From Candidatus Chloroploca sp. Khr17 (lineage in GTDB: Bacteria; Chloroflexota; Chloroflexia; Chloroflexales; Chloroflexaceae), in the NCBI RefSeq assembly GCF_004138165.1, contig NZ_RYFF01000001.1:62001-126000 (forward strand): DNA of 64,000 bases, read 5' to 3'. Position 1 is the first letter of the stretch. The number at the start of each line of letters is the position of its first letter. Positions 62,011-64,000 of this stretch are shown in pieces. The translations under genes were made by a program, and so were the position numbers. Under the pieces are notes generated by a model. The model made no database searches. It was not told the DNA's origin and worked only from the letters and a program-made list of their open reading frames with translations.

Positions 62011-63380
62011 AGGCGCCTTCGGAGTTTGTCCACGACACCCATCATCAGATCGCGGATGGCCTGCGCTCGTTCCATCGTCTGGGCTTCAAAACGATTGGTC
62101 AGAGCTGGTTCGGTATTCGAAGCACGGAGCAGGCCCCAGCCATCGCCAAAATCAACGCGTACGCCATCAACATCAATCACCGGGTGTGTGGCACGGAAAT
62201 ACTCGTACACATGCTCAATCACGCGAAACTTATCTTGCTCAGCGCAAGGGATACGCCCTTCATCAATCGAAGGCAAGATCGGATACGGGGCCAGAACCTC
62301 GCGCAGGTTGGTGCCAAGTTGATGCAACGCATAGAGCAGATAAGCCCCGGCAAAAGCCCCATCATCAAAATAGTGGCCTTCTTCAGGGATAATCGTATGG
62401 CCGCTGAGCTCGCCCCCGAGGACCGCATTCGTCTCACGCATTTTGGCCGAAAGGTTGGTATACCCGGTCTTCCACAATACTGGCGTCCCCCCCAGACTAC
62501 GAATCGCCTGAGGCAAGATAGCACTACATTTTACATCAAAAATCACTGACCCTTTGCGGCGACCAAGCAGATACGTGGCGAGGGCAATCAGGTAGCGATC
62601 GGCAAAGACGATGGTACCATCGCCATCAACCACACCGAGGCGATCGCCATCACCATCGAGCCCGATCCCGAGATCAGCCTGATGCTCACGCACCGCCACG
62701 ATCAATTGTTGCAGATTTTCGGCCTTGAGCGGATCGGGATGATGGTTCGGAAAGGTGCCATCTGGTTCAATAAAGAGGGGAATAACGTCAAGGCCAAGTG
62801 CCTCATACATTGCCATTGCAATAGGTCCGGCCACCCCATTCCCTGCATCGAGCACGACGCGGGGCCGTTTGCCGGCAAAACTGAGTAACCCGGTCACATT
62901 CTGCAGATACGCCTCATCAACCGAAAGGTGGGTCACACTTCCTTTGCCTTGCACCACATCACCCGTCAAGGCAAGCTGCCCGACCTCCTGGATCATCTCA
63001 GAAGGGGCTGGTTCGCTCCCATACACGGGATGGGCAAGGCGCAACTTCAGGCCATTGAAGGCTGGGGGATTGTGGCTCGCCGTCACAATCGCCCCGCTAT
63101 CGGCGCGCAAATGCTCGACGGCAAAATACATAACCGGCGTTGGTGCCTGACCAATATCGAGCACTTCACAGCCGGTCGAGCACAAACCATCAATCAGCGC
63201 GGCGGCAAAACGGGGCGAACTGAGCCGCGCATCGCGGGCGACCACGACCCGTTGGCCGCCGCGCCGACAGATCAAGGTGCCGGTTGCCTGACCGAGCTGT
63301 GTATAGACCGCTTCGTCGAGATCATCATCGACAATGCCACGAATGTCGTAGGCGCGAAAAATCGTCTGATTCAGGCCCAT
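62007..63380 (-). CDS. Phosphohexomutase (phosphomannomutase/phosphoglucomutase)
   Basis: This 457-residue protein has all active-site motifs of the alpha-D-phosphohexomutase superfamily: TASHNP with Ser102, the metal loop DGDGDR (242-247), the sugar-binding GELSGH near 340 and the phosphate-binding RASNTEP near 425. It interconverts 1- and 6-phosphates of glucose or mannose (PMM/PGM type). GGAG lies 8 bp before ATG 63380; the longer frame to 63443 crosses the promoter. It heads the five-gene operon ending in selA. Confidence 0.92.
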   Translation of the reverse strand: MGLNQTIFRAYDIRGIVDDDLDEAVYTQLGQATGTLICRRGGQRVVVARDARLSSPRFAAALIDGLCSTGCEVLDIGQAPTPVMYFAVEHLRADSGAIVTASHNPPAFNGLKLRLAHPVYGSEPAPSEMIQEVGQLALTGDVVQGKGSVTHLSVDEAYLQNVTGLLSFAGKRPRVVLDAGNGVAGPIAMAMYEALGLDVIPLFIEPDGTFPNHHPDPLKAENLQQLIVAVREHQADLGIGLDGDGDRLGVVDGDGTIVFADRYLIALATYLLGRRKGSVIFDVKCSAILPQAIRSLGGTPVLWKTGYTNLSAKMRETNAVLGGELSGHTIIPEEGHYFDDGAFAGAYLLYALHQLGTNLREVLAPYPILPSIDEGRIPCAEQDKFRVIEHVYEYFRATHPVIDVDGVRVDFGDGWGLLRASNTEPALTNRFEAQTMERAQAIRDLMMGVVDKLRRRL

Positions 63381-63414
63381 GCTACTGCTCCCAAGGCAAA
63401 AGACGTGCGTTGAG

Positions 63415-63443
63415 ATCCTAACGTAAAGGGGCGGTTCCGTCAA
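63415..63443 (-). promoter_or_regulatory. Promoter of the phosphohexomutase operon
   Basis: On the minus strand, TTGACG (63438-63443), 17 bp and TAGGAT (63415-63420). The leader would be about 28 nt. Its -35 lies 5 bp from the -35 of the divergent greA promoter. Confidence 0.6.
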
Positions 63444-63448
63444 GGTTC

Positions 63449-63477
63449 TTTACAACTACGCAGACACCCGCTATAAT
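63449..63477 (+). promoter_or_regulatory. Promoter of greA
   Basis: TTTACA (63449-63454), 17 bp and TATAAT (63472-63477). The start codon lies about 170 nt further, so the leader is long for a small housekeeping gene. Confidence 0.7.
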
Positions 63478-63532
63478 TGGCATATGTAACGGTTGCAAGA
63501 AGCCGGTGCCAGGCTGTGCGACCCGTCAACAC

Positions 63533-63555
63533 AACTGAGAGTACTGCTCTCAGTT
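63533..63555 (+). other. Leader hairpin before greA
   Basis: AACTGAGAG and CTCTCAGTT pair perfectly around TACTG, followed by TCTTCATTTT. This could be a weak attenuator or a stabilising stem in the greA leader. Confidence 0.55.
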
Positions 63556-63656
63556 TCTTCATTTTGCATCGCCCGGGAGCAGGGATCGCCCCCAGGCGAC
63601 CCTTCCATACTGTCGCTCCTATGGGCCAACGTGACAGGACTAAAGGCAGCGAAATT

Positions 63657-64000
63657 ATGACAGACAAGCCGACATATTTGACGCGTGAGGGCCGCGTAAA
63701 GCTCGAAGCTGAGCTTGAAGAACTCTCAACGGTTGAGCGCAAGCAGGTTGCCGAGCGTATTGCCGCAGCCAAAGAACTTGGTGACATCTCGGAGAGTGGT
63801 GAATACGAGGATGCCAAAAAGTCGCAGGCCCTCCTGGAAGGCCGGATCCGCGAATTGCGCAGCCTTCTTTCACGCGCCGAGACGATTGATGAAGACCAGA
63901 TCAGCAATGGCGAAGTACGCGTAGGCTCTTCGGTGACCGTACGCTTCGAAGAAGACGGTGAGGAAGAAACCTGGACGATTGTGGGCAGTGCCGAGGCAAG
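63657..64000 (+). CDS. greA: Transcription elongation factor GreA (partial)
   Basis: The frame runs off the right end after 114 residues. It opens TDKPTYLTREGRVKLEAELEEL, with the N-terminal coiled coil and the acidic tip ELGDISESGEYEDAK (about 40-54) that reaches the RNA polymerase active site to rescue backtracked complexes; the C-terminal FKBP-like domain begins with VRVGSSVTVRFEE. AAAGG lies before the ATG. It is divergent from the phosphohexomutase operon. Confidence 0.95.
   Translation, partial: MTDKPTYLTREGRVKLEAELEELSTVERKQVAERIAAAKELGDISESGEYEDAKKSQALLEGRIRELRSLLSRAETIDEDQISNGEVRVGSSVTVRFEEDGEEETWTIVGSAEA

Overview
The window looks like a chromosomal segment of a filamentous anoxygenic phototroph of the Chloroflexales (Chloroflexota). 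The best evidence is the pair of separate type-II reaction-centre genes pufL and pufM at 16058-17982. PufM carries Leu in place of the His that binds the accessory bacteriochlorophyll, a Chloroflexus-type hallmark. Roseiflexus has a fused pufLM, so a Chloroflexus/Oscillochloris/Chloroploca-type genome fits better. An acyl-CoA carboxylase beta subunit, a DUF190/CBS protein, a roadblock-domain regulator and an acyl-ACP-reductase-like enzyme fit this lineage. The exact species cannot be read from the sequence.

Layout. 1-4192: end of an unknown gene, YggT-like and other membrane proteins, a molybdopterin oxidoreductase and a small two-gene unit. 4446-7362: an RfaE2-type nucleotidyltransferase converging on an epimerase and a DUF190/CBS sensor. 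7560-11379: a minus-strand operon for a CBS/rubredoxin protein and pyruvate dehydrogenase E1alpha, E1beta and E2. 11644-14999: a VanW protein, an SDR and an alkyltransferase-like protein. 15186-17982: pufL, pufM and a downstream unknown gene behind a consensus promoter. 18384-24354: an MFS transporter, a GT4 glycosyltransferase, an AEC transporter, a response regulator, a tiny membrane protein and a nitronate monooxygenase-like protein. 24394-34912: a minus-strand block with the acyl-ACP-reductase-like fusion, a large secreted subtilase, a CCA transferase, a methyltransferase and an ABC-F protein. 35149-42608: a membrane protein, carA with an orphan methylase, a 1022-residue GT-C-like membrane protein and a glutathione peroxidase. 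42681-48699: small proteins, DUF1997-like, FHA, tRNA-CAU, tilS, hpt and ftsH. 48822-54851: aldehyde dehydrogenase, carboxylase, WecG/TagA and aspS. 55188-64000: REC-roadblock, PIG-L, then a five-gene minus-strand envelope-precursor operon (phosphohexomutase, degenerate phosphohexomutase, YvcK/CofD-like, GlmU-like, selA) divergent from greA.

The non-coding DNA is unusual. Almost every gene end carries a long, near-perfect hairpin with exactly three unpaired bases at the tip and stems of 12-33 bp. Stem sequences differ from site to site, while several tips share AGC-NNN-GCT. Three dispersed repeat families also occupy the intergenic regions: a 58-bp element with 15-bp inverted ends, a TTTGACGCAAAGG element, and a GAGGCT...AGCCTC element with a palindromic core. 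Well-spaced sigma70-type promoters can be read before pufL, greA, the phosphohexomutase operon, the tRNA, the FHA gene, ftsH and others. Starts were chosen by ribosome-binding sites and family alignment from memory; no database search was possible.
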